A stretch of DNA of 64,000 bases from contig NMRA01000650.1 of the NCBI GenBank assembly GCA_002633005.1, forward strand, positions 82,850 through 146,849. Reading direction: 5' to 3'. Position numbers and translations under genes: made by a program. The stretch's first letter is position 1. Each line of letters starts with the position of its first letter. This document shows positions 24,474 through 35,767 of this stretch, one piece after another. The notes beneath the pieces were generated by a model. The model was not told the DNA's origin, did no database searches, and saw nothing but the letters and a program-made list of their open reading frames with translations. The stretch is from Phoronis australis. Taxonomy: Eukaryota; Phoronida; Phoronidae.

Positions 24474-25558
24474 GTAAAGTACAAATGACTATTTCTATAT
24501 CGCTGCCTAACTTGCACTTAACTATTCTGCTATTTTTAAGTTATGCAAGTGCTGGTTGTAAACAATGTTTAAAACATTCCAAATTAATTCCTTATGATTT
24601 GGTACTTATTGGGTTTGCTTGTTGTTTTGTATACTTTGGAAAATCAACAATACTTTTATTGCATAGATTTGTTTTGGTGGTATGAATAGCATCGACAGAT
24701 CACTAGTACCATCCTGCAAACTATAAGCCCATCAATTTATCAGGAACATTCAACTTGGTGTTTTGAATCAAACGGAAGTTGCAAGAACTTCTTAAGATTG
24801 CCGCTAGAATGGGCACTCTTCCATAGATATCTTCAAACTCTTGGCATAGGGTGTAAAAGCAGAGCTTGAAACTCTCCGACTTCAGAAAGTTCAAAATAAA
24901 TCCAAATGCTCGCTCAACTCACCCAAACCTTTTCTGAGGTAGAGTTCAGATCATGGCTACGGATCTACCAAAGAGGAATCTTGTTCAACAAATGAACTAC
25001 CTTTACGAGTCCTGTTGCACGGTATTGGACAAATGACTCATGAGCAAGCTTTCCGAAATAATGCAGTGAAGATCCTGATGAACTTAAGCAATGTTTGCTT
25101 CCAAATTAATTAGGTCGATCACTGAGTACGAGGTAGTCAGTTTGCAGAGGCACGATCTGTCCGAGAATGCGGCGGTGTTTATTTTTACGGCGCATCGGAT
25201 ACATTCACACATGGTCTTTCAAAAGTTGTTGCTATGCATATTTGAGAGAACAATGACAGTTCCTCATTATTGTTATCATCTCGTTGTATGTTTTCTAAAG
25301 ATAGTTCTTATATTTTTACCACTTGTTTACGCACCAACGTGATACGATTCAATGGACGCTGTGTGGCATAGTATCTTCACGTTCCAGGTTTGTTATTAAT
25401 AACACAAATGCAAAATTCCTTAGGCGATATGTGACAAAGTCTGAATATTGAAATGATCTCTAATCAGAATCTTCTAATCAGTAAGAAAGAGATGAATTTA
25501 ATTGACGTTCGTTTCAATCCTTCTCAAGTATTGATAAATGTCATTTCTATCCCTATAG
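24474..25558. other. Intron before ZU5-1
   Basis: No exon is seen. The last 100 bases are open in frame with the ZU5 exon (an ATG at 25453), but a CTATAG acceptor conserved in all three ZU5 copies sets the exon start at 25559. The TA at 25535-25536 is the empty counterpart of the scar at 31317. Confidence 0.6.
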
Positions 25559-26412
25559 CAACCATTGACGGTTCAACCGGTGGAGTGATTCAGTGGAAAG
25601 AGGTTCAACTTAGAGTACCGCCAAATGCATTGTTCGGGAACATAAAAATTGAAATTGTAGATCAGCCGTTGTTATCTCGAGCAGTGCATGACAAAACGAA
25701 AGGCAGAGCTAAACTCCATTGTCAGGCAATATGCGTGACTAGTACGAATGAAGATGCAATACTCTCAGACCCTGCCGAAATTCGAGTGACTCTTAGAACA
25801 ATGTTGGAAAAAGCGAGTGATCAACGACTCGACAGTAAAGACTTTCGCATATTGCGTGAAAAAGATGGTGAAGTAACTGACGTTACTGAAGAGTGCAATG
25901 TCAGGCTACACGGGGAGCAAATAATCTTCTACTCTAAAACATTTTCAATATTTAATATTGCGCAGGTGGTAGATTTCGCTTCAGGTATCGTTACAAGCTT
26001 GTTTACGACCATAAAGTATATTCTCAACACGTCATATATGTGCAAGATATGCCCGTATATAATAGGTGGACAAGATGAAGGGTTGATAATTGAACTATAT
26101 TGTCATGGCGAGCACGTGGATTGTTCTGGTGGCCTGGAACACGAGTGTGTGTATGATAGTGAAAACCAGCGCTTGCCAAATGAAGTCACGCTCTGGTTTG
26201 AAGTTGACTGCAGGTGCATTGAAAATGGTAATGAGACAACACGTTCGTCTACAAAGGACTTGAAACTTTACAAGAGTGTTTGCGAAAGTACAGGAAAACC
26301 ATTTTCAAAGGTCATGCCTGGTGTTAAAGCCCTTGTAGCTGGGAAAGTCCAACTGTATGTGTATGCATTAAACTGCTCGACCCCGCTGCTAGACATGTCT
26401 GTGAAGGTCCAT
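25559..26412 (+). CDS. ZU5 plus UPA-like exon (ZU5-1, unit 2)
   Basis: An 854-nt exon (284 codons plus two bases) with acceptor CCCTATAG, phase 1 in, and donor CAT|GTAAGT, phase 0 out. Residues about 5-140 form a ZU5 domain: GGVIQWKEVQLRVPPNAL, then DPAEIRVTL, then FRILREKDGEVTDVTE and IIFYSKTFSIFNIA. These are the G-x-L-x-VPP-A-L, PVxVxLP-like and terminal FS blocks of ZU5. Residues about 150-284 are beta-rich with conserved Cys (YMCKICP, ELYCHGE, LEHECVYDS, EVTLWFEV, VQLYVYAL, SVKVH) and occupy the place of UPA in UNC5, PIDD and ankyrins; UPA identity is inferred. The HFS autocleavage motif of PIDD and UNC5CL is TFS here, so self-cleavage is unlikely. An ungapped paralogue is at 50711. No membrane segment; cytosolic. 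Confidence 0.8.
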
Positions 26413-27329
26413 GTAAGTACCTGCTCAACTTGTTTGGGTGTAAATATTCCCGTTCATATATGTGTTTGCTTGTAAGTATTCCCGTGCATATATGTGTGTG
26501 CGACTGCATTTTTTGTGTTGCGTATTGCATTGTGAAGCATGGGTCTGCGTTGTGGGCTTCACTGGTATTGCAAATGTCTTATTAGATAAAAACAGTGATA
26601 CGTTACAGCATCAGAACAAAGAGATAGCAATCGTTGTGCACTTATTCCTATTATTGGCCTAGTAACGTATATACAAACAACGCCTTGGGAATACAAGCTA
26701 TAGATCGAAATTTGCAAGGAATCACTGCAAAGGTAATTATACAGAACTGGTTTGTGGACAGATGGCCACATGCATTTCAAAATTTCATTTCATTATAATT
26801 GATATCGAGAAAAATAATACTACAAACAACTATGATTCTGGTTAGTGAATTGTATCTTTGACTCGTTTTACAGAGTATTTATTAGACATAATGTATACGC
26901 GTTCGTACTTCTGAAGTTGAAAAACCGTACACAGAAAATTATATTTTGATCTGCTTCGGATATGACTTGATATCAAAGATTAAATTATCCAAGAAACATC
27001 ATGTCTTCTCCTGTAGCTGGTGCAATTGCTCAAAGGGCATTGTACACGCCACCTGTGAGTAAATCCGGACAAGTCTTCATTTCTTCTCGCGGCAATAACT
27101 TTGCAAAATTTCCCGATGTAAAGAACCAAATCGCTGATTTTTTTTGTTTTGTTGACTTTGCCAAAACCTATGTTACAAGGCCTGAACTTTTTAGCCTGAC
27201 GTTTCTTATCTAAGACCGTTGGAACAATAGTTTAGATTTGAGATTGTTATTACATTATCTTTACGACTTCTACCTTTATCTTCATTTTTATGCGCCCACA
27301 TATTTATGTATGGTCGCATATTGTCGTCA
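26413..27329. other. Intron after ZU5-1, first part
   Basis: Paralogous to 51565-51918 plus 53311-54000. Around 26800 (AAAATAATACTACAAAC) is the empty site of the foldback element present at 51919-53310 in unit 3. No exon. Confidence 0.55.
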
Positions 27330-28900
27330 TCTCTGTCTGGGCGTCCGAGCGTCCGTCGTCCGTCGTCCGGCGTCCGCAGCTGTATCTCCTAACCCCTCAC
27401 AGGATCTTGATGAAATTTGGCAGATGTGATTCTATCAAACTGACGATGGATGACGACAAATTTCGGACCTCTCCGACAGCGGGTGTGCCCCCTAGTGCAA
27501 ATTTTAGTTTTTTACTCTCACCTCTGTATCTTCAGAGGTCCTCAACATATTTTCACAATATTTGAAATGTAGGCATTTACATGTATTAGCGAGATGACAC
27601 TATCCTCTCGTTTTTGGTTGGATTCAACATAGTTTGCGCCACCTAGTGGACATTTTTTACTGTTTTCGAGTCTGTTTTTTGACGTCCACCCCTCTATTAA
27701 ACAAACCGCTCGAAGAAAGATTGTGAAAATTGGCATCTACAGTATGTTCTTACTATGAAAAGTATGGCTGACGTTTATTTTCCGACGACTTCGAATACTG
27801 TGGCGCCTCCTAGTGGCATTTTTTGCGCCAATGGCTGTATCTCCTGAACCGTTTGCATTTATTAAACTTAGCAAGTATATTCATATGATGATGACAGCGG
27901 TCGACAACGACTTTCGCAGGGATGGGACTACTGGTGCCCCTCCTAGTGGCAATTTTATTTTTTTACATATACCTCTGTATCTTTAAAGGTCCTCGACACA
28001 ATTTTCATAAAATTTGGGATATAGTCTTCTATAAGTGAGATGAAGGCCTCCAGTTTTTGAATGGATTTGAGGTATTTTGCGCCACCTAGTGGCCATTTTT
28101 ACTGTTTTCGAGTCTGCTTTTTTGCGTTAAGCCCCACTACCAACCAAATCGTTTTCTGGATAATTGTGAAAATTGGCATGCATGTTTTTAATCAGAAGTG
28201 GACGGCTGACAACAATTTTCCAATGACTTCGACTGCTCTGGCGCCTCTTAGTGGCAGTTTCATTTTTTTGCGGCCATGGTTGTATCTCATAAACTGTTTG
28301 CAGGATCTTTATTAAATTTTAGAAGCGTGTTTTTATGATGTTGACAACGGATGACGACAATTTTTGTATGGATCTGACTACTGGTGTGCCCCCTGGTGGC
28401 AATTTTAGTTTTACTTTTACTCCTGTTTCTTCAAAGCTCCTCACCGGATTTTCATAAAATTTTGAATACGGGCATTTATTGGTGAGTGCCATTTTTGCTG
28501 TTTTCTGTCATTTTTTGGCGTCTACCCCAGCGTCTATAAACCAAATCATTCTAAGGATGATTTTGAAAATTGCTATTTATGTTCTCATTGTGAAGAGAAT
28601 GGTTGATAATGACAACTTTGACTACTGTGGTGCCTCCTAGTGGTAGTTTTGTTTTGCGCTTATAGCTGTATCTCCTAAGCCCACTGCAGGATCTTTATTA
28701 AGTTTGATTTGTAGCTAACAACAGCTAATGACGACTTTCAGGCGGATGCATTGAACAGTGTGCCCCATAGTGGCAATTTCATTTTATTGTGTTTTCCTTT
28801 GTTTCTCTGAAGTTTTGTGACAGATTTCTGTGTAGCTTTCTATTAAAGAAGCACTGACATGTTCCTATTTTCTGATAATTGTTGTGTTTTAATGCCATCT
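27330..28900. repeat. Degenerate higher-order tandem repeat with CCTAGTGGC boxes
   Basis: Three block types alternate. A: GTGCCCCCTAGTGGCAATTTTAG-like (near 27490, 27938, 28388, 28760). B: GCGCCACCTAGTGGCCATTTTTAC-like, followed by TTTTCGAGTCTG (27641, 28081, a remnant near 28490). C: GGCGCCTCCTAGTGGCA-like, followed by GGCTGTATCTCCT (27806, 28241, 28631). The A-B-C set repeats with a period of roughly 450 bp, and diverges. Related single blocks occur at 60300-60350 and 4640-5060. No coding potential. Confidence 0.7.
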
Positions 28901-29003
28901 AATGGTCATTTTTAAGACACAAATAAACAATCCTAAAAGCACACCATTTGCGATGCATTCGTGGGCGCATTTCAACGCTCTGCGTTGCTTTTGTCATTTA
29001 AGG

Positions 29004-29137
29004 CATGGATGGCGCAGCACTGGAAAAAGTGGGGGGCACCCCAGCCTCTCTAGTGCACCAACTATATTTCATGGTATGTGAAGCACTGAAAAAAGTGAAA
29101 GCTATAGGCTCCAGCCCCCTGTGCTGCGCCGCCCATG
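29004..29137. mobile_element. Small palindromic MITE with 5-bp target duplication
   Basis: The ends are inverted repeats: CATGGATGGCGCAGCACTGG on the left, and CCTGTGCTGCGCCGCCCATG on the right, about 17 of 20 matching. The element is 134 bp and flanked by TAAGG on both sides. No coding capacity. A fragment with similar words lies at 14566-14632. Confidence 0.7.
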
Positions 29138-29943
29138 TAAGGCCTGGTCTGGAACGGATCTATTTCTGTACTAGTCACAACTGGAAATGGAATAGACCGT
29201 GAATTTAATAAGCACCTATTCCTTGATGTACACAGAGACACGTCCCAGGGCCTTGGGCCAGATGCATAAAACATAAAAGTCATCAAAGTACTAAACGTTT
29301 TAGATTAAAACGTTTTCCATTTGTAACGAATTTCAAGTATTTGACTTAGGCAGCAGAAAAGAAGATCAAACGGCGTAATCCTTTGTTCTGTTTGATGCAA
29401 CCTTGCTCCTTGGGCTCGCTACTGAAATCACCCATGTACAAGACATGTTAAAAAATAAAATCTGGACTGACTCAGAATTTTTTGAAAAAAATGGATCAGC
29501 AATGGCGTGATGTATGTCGGAGTGTTTAATCTATGCTGAGGTCACCCTGGGGATCACCCCATTACCACATATTAAAACACAAAACATCACTGAATGCTAT
29601 TGCACGGCAGCGCTGGAGCTCTCAAATTATAATGCTTCTGTTGTTTGGTTATTTGAATATTAAAAAGTGTGATTTTAAGGTATCTAAAGTAAATAAGTTC
29701 AAAGCAAAGCAATTTGGACCTACCTGTTTTTAATTATGCCGGTAAATAGAATATCGAGAAGAAACAATAATATAATTTATCGACGAGGAGAGTTTAGAAT
29801 GTGTCTCTGAACTGGCATAGCATGAATTCATCGCTAGTGATTTTGAGATCTTCACCATTGTTGCTCAGTTTAATTGCTTTACCTTGAAGAGATGCTGCGG
29901 CACTAGTAGCAATTTCCATGCATTGAATTTTATTTGGTTTTAG

Positions 29944-29998
29944 GAAGAGTCGTCCGGCGGAACGGAACCTGCTACAGGCCTAACACCGAATACAACTG
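29944..29998 (+). CDS. G linker exon between ZU5-1 and ZU5-2
   Basis: A 55-nt exon between GGTTTTAG and GTAAG, phase 0 in and phase 1 out, encoding EESSGGTEPATGLTPNTT(G). Phase 0 matches the end of the ZU5-1 exon. Phase 1 matches either the start of ZU5-2 (31347) or a DED-A exon. The Ser/Thr/Pro-rich composition and conserved NTTG end fit a flexible linker. It is homologous to 33538 and 55172. Confidence 0.65.
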
Positions 29999-30414
29999 GT
30001 AAGAAAAATTGCATTTTCATATCGTGAACTTTATTCAGCTTTGTTGCGTACATTAAACAGGGAAAGTGTGATGTAGATATATTTTCTCTAAAAAATCAAG
30101 ATACTTGAACACTTAGCAAGTGCGAGTGTTTCAAAAGTATGCTCGGGAGTGTACTACCATGACCTACAGTAGAAATGTGGGGATCAAAAGTATTCTTTGG
30201 AATGTACTAGCCTGACCTACAGTAGAAATGTGGTGATCAAAAGTATGCACAAGACTTCGCGCAATCACGCTACTGAAATGCAAATGTTTCAGAAGTCTGG
30301 CCTACTGTAGAACTGTTCCGATCACCGAACAAACTATTTAGTTGGTGAGATTGGAATGTTAAAATATGAGATTGAATTCAGTGTTTTTGTACAATAAGCT
30401 GAGATTTTCCCCGG

Positions 30415-30510
30415 CAGAGCAAAGAATGTCTTGCGATTCCGGGAATTAAACCCGGTGTCGTTCTGAAGATCGCAAGCTATTATTCTGCCCTCACGGCGCA
30501 CGCCGAAACA
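30415..30510 (-). repeat. tRNA-like, probably SINE-derived remnant
   Basis: The minus strand contains CCGGGTTTAATTCCCGG, a T-arm-like palindrome with a box B resembling GGTTCRANTCC, preceded by a segment that could form an anticodon-like hairpin (ATCTTCAGAACGAC). The same region is recognisable but more decayed at 35495-35600 and 55467-55560, in the equivalent introns. A functional tRNA is not supported, because acceptor-stem pairing is not evident. Confidence 0.35.
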
Positions 30511-31346
30511 TCTGAAACAATGGAATAGAAACTGCGAACTCAGTACCTTCAGGGAAGATTTCAATCTCACCAATTTGGTCAAATTCGCTATTATGTCCAA
30601 AAACAAAGTGCAATTTCTGAGCTAAAATGGATCGGCGTGTTTGGATACCCTAGCTTTCACGTGAGACTTTTCCTAAACATCAAGCAATATGCAGCCCCAC
30701 CAAAGGGTGCAAATAGGAAATTTTACCCGGATATACTAGTTAACTGCCAAGCATACACGCAAAACACTTGCACCTTTGTATCTCCTGCTTTTTCCGCTTC
30801 GCAAGTTCTTGGTATGAGGTTGCTTGTTTCACTTGGGATCTCATGTCCAGAGCGCCTTCCTGGTCAGCCTGCCTGTGTTGCTCAGACAAAGACATAGTAA
30901 AACATTAAGATAATGAAACAGACGATTGCTACGGAACAACCAAAAAGGATCCTGCACAACAATTCATATCTACATGTAGCTTCCAAGTCAAGTTGTCCGG
31001 GCACTGAGTACGAGGCCGGCCGTGTTCATAAGCCTGATCTTTCCGAAAAAAGAGAATGATTTGAATTTTCTCGTTAACCGAATAGCTACTCTCACACATG
31101 CTCTTTTACGCGCCAACTTATTGCGATAAAAAGGACAATGGGTGTCATCGTCACCTTCTCATTCCCGGATTGTTATTGAAAACGGAAATGCAGAATAACT
31201 TGGACAATACAGTGTATGTGTCTAAGTCTGAAAAATGAAGTGATCACTAATAAAAGCTACTAAGTAAGAAAACAGGAACTTAATTGACAGTAATTTCAAT
31301 TCCTCATAAGTACCAATACATGTAAATGTCATTTCTATCTCTATAG
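30511..31346. other. Intron before ZU5-2
   Basis: Ends in TCTCTATAG. Its 3' part is paralogous to the sequences before 25559 and 50711. No D or E exon is found between G (29944) and ZU5-2, so ZU5-2 would follow G directly. Confidence 0.55.
31317..31324. other. TACATGTA scar (site 7), empty in paralogue
   Basis: Reads CAATACATGTAAATGTCATT just before the ZU5-2 exon, and TGATAAATGTCATT at 25533 before ZU5-1. Confidence 0.65.
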
Positions 31347-32191
31347 CAACCATCGATGGAACAGCCGGTGGAGTTATGCGGTACAAAGGGGTTCAAATTA
31401 GAGTACCGCCTAACGCAATATCCGGGGACATAAACATTGAGTTTGTAGATCAGTCGTTGTCAGCACGAGAAGTGCGTGACAAAACTAAAGGCAGAGCTAT
31501 CCTCCATTGTCAGGTAATATGTGTGGATAGTACAGATGAAGATGCAACATTCTCAGAGCCAGTCGAAATTCGAGTACCTCTTAGAACAATGCTTGAAAAG
31601 GTGAATGATCAACGAATAGACAGCGAAGATCTTCGCATATTGCATGAAAAAGACGGTGAAGTGACAGACATTACTGAAGATTGCAATGTCAGGCTGAAAT
31701 GGGGGGAAATGGCCTTCTACTGTAAAACATGTTCAATGGTTAATATTGCTTGGCTGGCAGATTTCACATCACGTATCCCTACTGACGTGTTTACGACCAT
31801 CAAACATATTCTCCAAGCGTCATACATGTGCACGATATCCCCGTACATAAAATATAGACAAGATGGAGGATTGACAGTTCAACTATTTTGTCATGGCGTG
31901 GACGTGGAACGTACTGATGACATTGAACACGAGTGTACAAGTTACAAAATGCGTTTAATAAATAGTGTAACGTTGTTATTTAAAGTTGATTACTGGTCCA
32001 TTAAGGATGAGGAAAAGACACAAATTTACTCCAGAAAGTTTAAACTTGAAAGGGATCATTGTGACAGGGCATGTACAGTTTATTCAATGATAAGAACTGG
32101 TGTTAGAGCACTTGTAGCTGACAAGGTTCAACTGTATGTGAAGGAACTAATCTACAAGGAAACGCTGATGGACAGGTCTGTGAAGGTTCAT
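31347..32191 (+). CDS. ZU5 plus UPA-like exon (ZU5-2, unit 2)
   Basis: An 845-nt exon (281 codons plus two bases) with acceptor TCTCTATAG and donor CAT|GTAAGT; phases match the other ZU5 exons. The first half is a ZU5 domain (GGVMRYKGVQIRVPPNAISG, EPVEIRVPLRTML, LRILHEKDGEVTDITED) ending FYCKTCSMVN, where even the Phe of the FS signature is Cys. The second half keeps YMCTISP, VQLFCHGVDV, IEHEC, VTLLFKVDY and SVKVH, but is more diverged than ZU5-1 versus ZU5-3, and loses some of the shared Cys. Position in tandem with ZU5-1 suggests a two-ZU5 protein or a separate paralogous gene. The open frame runs the whole exon without interruption, which argues for function. Confidence 0.78.
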
Positions 32192-33537
32192 GTAAGTACT
32201 TGTTTATCTTGATTGACTGTGTGTGTGGGACTAGAGGTTACTTGTGTTGTATTGAAGTACGAAACTAGAGTCCTCGTTTTTGCTACAGTGAATGGCGTTG
32301 TACTTTTAGTGGTTGAGCCGAAGGGTGGGGTATTAATACTGGAAATGCAATCACCAAAAACTTTTGTGCACGTTTCATCAAACATTGATGGGATATTACC
32401 ACTTTTAGTCCGTACCCGTCACCCGTGTTACACCTCTATAATTCAGTTGAACTTGACCCTTAATGAGTTTCTTATGACATTCTCTTCATTGTGTCTCGGT
32501 GTGTACGTGTACTGTACGTGTAAATATCTCTCGTATACGGATTGCAGCAAAGCTTTATTTACTGCTTGTTTCTGATCATTGGAGTAATCGATTTGATTTG
32601 AGATTTTGTTAACTTCACGACTTCTTTCTTCATTTTGACTTTCATCTAAGGAACTGTCTAGAATGTACGGATCTTATTCTATACATGTACTAGTAGTATG
32701 GACATGCATTCGAAGCTTTTGAGTGAACTACTGGAGATGGAACGGATTATAGTATCATAGGCCCACTATTACATGGTAGTTTCCAGGATGTACGCAGAAA
32801 AAAATATCCTGCAGCTTAGGGTCTGTTGCATAAAGGATCAAAGTCATTCAAGTACTTAATGCATTAGTTTTAAAGTGTTTTCCACTCTGGAAAAACGCCA
32901 AGCATTTGACCCAGGTTGCAGAAAAAAAGACCAAGGGAGCTATCCCGTTCAAGTCTTGACCGTGTCCTGATGAAACCAGTCTCATTGTACCTTTGGCTTG
33001 GAACCGACGTCACACATCAACGTAAACGTGTTAACAATGACGTTTTTTACCCTGATTCAAGTTTTTAACAGGAAATTGCGATCTCATTTTTCATTGTAAA
33101 ATACAAATAAAATGTAACTAAAAAACCCTAACCGACTCCGAATTCGTTGGACAATTTGTTCAGCCATGGCGCGATATATGTCGGATTGTTAAATCTATAC
33201 TGATAGCAACCTAGGGATCTTTTCATGTTTATATGCTATATAAATATAACGTTCCTGAAGTCTATTGCGTTGCAGCACAGAAGTCTTAAAAGTCTAAGTT
33301 CTTTGTTGTACAGTTCTCCAAAATTTGAAAAATGCTACTTTGTTGTACTTAAAATGAATGAGTTTGAGGCAGTCTTGACCTACCTGTTGTTATTATACCG
33401 GTAAATGCAGAATGTATTTAACTGGTAATTTTGAGATTTTCGCAAGGTCTTGTGTTGCTGAAGATAATAAATTTTCCACGAAGAAATGCCACTGTACTAG
33501 TAATTATTTCTGTGCTTTGAATATTGTTTCGTTTCAG
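32192..33537. other. Intron after ZU5-2, paralogue of the window's first 1.8 kb
   Basis: From 32369 it aligns with position 1 onward. No exon. A TACATGTA at 32682 is missing from the partner. Confidence 0.6.
32682..32689. other. TACATGTA scar (site 8), empty in paralogue
   Basis: Reads CTATACATGTACTAGTAG here and TTATACTAGTAA at 974-985. Confidence 0.75.
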
Positions 33538-33592
33538 GAAGAGTCGGCAAGCGGAACGCCATCAGCTATTATAATGACGCCCAATACAACAG
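33538..33592 (+). CDS. G linker exon between ZU5-2 and DED (unit 2)
   Basis: A 55-nt exon between CGTTTCAG and GTAAG, phase 0 in and phase 1 out, encoding EESASGTPSAIIMTPNTT(G). It connects in frame to the ZU5-2 exon upstream and DED-A at 36675 downstream. The same-length relatives at 29944 and 55172, and the 36-nt-shorter one at 1821, support it. Confidence 0.65.
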
Positions 33593-33626
33593 GTAAGAAA
33601 TATTGAGTTTTCACAGCGTGAATTAA

Positions 33627-35295
33627 AGGCTAATGCCACCCGATTTAATTACTCTTTTTTGCCCTCTTAATCGGTCTATTTTCACATCGCCTCGCATACG
33701 GTCGACCTTACCTTGCCAAGAGGTGTCGCGTTAACCTGTGAGGAAGGTGAGGAACGACGCTAGCGACGTCAACGGTTCATAAGCAGAGTGAATGCCGCTA
33801 TGATGCGGTATATCGTTCCCGCTTGTCCGAACTAAGCAGCCGCCAGGAAAGCGAGTATATCGTGTTTTTTTACTTCCTCGAGAGTCTGAAATGCTTAGGA
33901 AGTGGCTCATGGTAGTCAAAAAAGAAATGTACGCTGTAAATAACAAGTATGAGGCCGTGAAACGCCTCCGTGTCTGTGGCCTGCAGACGACGTCGACAGT
34001 GCCTCACAAATGCCGGCTTACCAAATAACTCCATACGTTCCGTTTTCTGAGCTTGTTCACGGCGCCTCTCTAGTATTTCTTCATCACTGTATTCCTGATC
34101 GAATTGGTAGCCTGTAAAACTTAATGATCCACCTGCGAAGTCGGGATTGATGAGCCCGGCGCTCCAGCTCGTCCTAAGTTGGGATTGCGAGTTGCCATGT
34201 TTGGCGTTTATTACTGAGCGTTCTGTTTCAAAATGAATTATTCTCACCCTAATCAATACTTATATAAAACTGAAACAAAGTCTGTCTCATTAGATGCAAT
34301 TTGTAATGCCTTTGGAGTGTTCGTGAGTGCACGAAATGATTTGAGAAGCCAGCAATGAATAAATCACTGCGGTACCGGCTTTAGGTGCAATAAAACTAAT
34401 TGACGGGACACCGAGGCCGTGAGAGCTCATGCTAATTTAGTGTTTGCAGGCAGAAACTGTTGTGAAACAACTCAATTTCCATCCCACGACCAGGTGTTAG
34501 GGGAATCTTTATTTACATTTACATTACTCAAATAATGATTGTCAATGTACAAGTTCTGCCCTGACGGTGCTGTGGCCAAAGCGGAACGAATTCGCGGCCC
34601 CGACGAGTAACTGATGTAGATTTGCAGTTTCGTGGCCATTAACATAATCACGTGCACATTACTTTGGCTTACTAGTATATTATTTTCTTGACTGGAAGTT
34701 CAGTTTCCACTGAACGTTGGCTGGTTTGTTCGTGATGTCTGATCAGTTTCCGAGCCACTGGTCGGGATAACGAGTCAATCCGGCCGGCCGCGACGGGCCT
34801 GATCGGGCTCCGAGCCACTGGCCAGGATAACAAGCGTTTTGTGTTTAGAACTCAGAAAATCACAAGTCTAAACGACACAGATCTGGGTTCTTCTGTCTGT
34901 ATCTCACGGAATACTTCGAAATTATCTCCGAACACACCCCAAACTCCTCAGTGCTACGGACCTTATTGGCCTGCCGAACTTTGTAGGCTACGGTGTGTCC
35001 AAATACCAATAAAGCCCGTAACAGTGAAATAAAACAACACGTTTTTGTAAGAACTCTGTGTAGTTTGATGATTTATTGGTGTTAAACGATGACTCCAAGC
35101 GATAAGCCGACACCAGTAACCCGTGTTGTGTACTGCTGAACAGAATGCGTGTGAAACCGATGACGTAATTGGATAATTTCAACACCTCCGTCTGCCGTCA
35201 GGTGTCAGGAAACGCAACCGCACGTGTCGTTATGGAGTAGAACTACTCGATCTAAATTGATGCAAATTAGGTTGTTTTTTGGGTGGCATGCTCCT
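33627..35295. mobile_element. TTAA-flanked DNA transposon (piggyBac/Kolobok-like target site)
   Basis: The left side is GAATTAA then AGGCTAATGCCACCC. The right end is the inverted GGGTGGCATGCTCCT followed by TTAA. The 15-bp ends match at 12 positions and TTAA is duplicated (33623-33626 and 35296-35299). The paralogue at 1870-1880 reads GAATTAAAATCACC, an intact empty site with a single TTAA. The 1669-bp interior is noticeably GC-richer than its surroundings. No transposase is recognised, so it is probably non-autonomous. It lies in the intron between G and DED-A. Confidence 0.8.
33870..34256 (-). CDS. Unrecognised 128-codon open frame inside the TTAA element
   Basis: The only sizeable frame in the element, on the minus strand. 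It contains an acidic/basic stretch (FDQEYSDEEILERRREQAQK) and a basic FVRHCRRRLQ segment. The EYSDEEI-type run resembles low-complexity acidic motifs in various invertebrate proteins, but no family is assigned. It may be a captured exon, part of a transposase, or chance. There is no homologue elsewhere in the window. Confidence 0.25.
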   Translation of the reverse strand: MIRVRIIHFETERSVINAKHGNSQSQLRTSWSAGLINPDFAGGSLSFTGYQFDQEYSDEEILERRREQAQKTERMELFGKPAFVRHCRRRLQATDTEAFHGLILVIYSVHFFFDYHEPLPKHFRLSRK

Positions 35296-35317
35296 TTAAA
35301 GTCACCTTCGTGGCGTA

Positions 35318-35325
35318 TACATGTA
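35318..35325. other. TACATGTA scar (site 9), empty in paralogue
   Basis: Reads GGCGTATACATGTACCGCTC here and GGCGTATACCGCTC at 1886-1899. A clean 6-bp difference. Confidence 0.8.
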
Positions 35326-35610
35326 CCGCTCTGTAACGCTATTTTCTCTAAAAACCAAGATACCAGAAGACATCTCAAAATCACTTTAGTGAAACGTTTG
35401 TGTTTCATAAGTATGGTAGCAAGCTTAATAGCCTGAATTACGGTGGAAAAAATGGTGATCGCTGACCGAACTACAATGTTGGTGAGATTGTGATTTTTCG
35501 CCGACAGCGTAAATGAATGCCTTGCGTTCTATGGAAATCAATCCAGTGTTTGCCCTGAAGGCCGCAAGCTATTATCTTACCCTCATGGCCCAAAGCGAAA
35601 AATCGGCGCN

Positions 35611-35767
35611 CATGGTCATGTGGTGATGTGACTATGTAATACATGGTCATGTGGTGATGTGACTATGTAATACATGGTCATGTGGTGATGTGACTATGTA
35701 ATACATGGTCATGTGGTGATGTGGTTATGTGATGCATGGTCATGTGGTATGTTGGCTATGTAATACA
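35611..35767. repeat. 31-bp minisatellite beside an N
   Basis: About five copies of a unit beginning CATGGTCATGTGGTGATGTG, the last two diverged. It starts at the base after the N at 35610, so true copy number may be larger. Absent from the paralogous intron near 2000. Confidence 0.85.

Noticed and set aside
25453-25558. ATG-initiated extension of the ZU5-1 open frame as a gene start
   Set aside because: The CTATAG acceptor and exon start are conserved in all three ZU5 copies, and the upstream frame is closed or different at 31347 and 50711.
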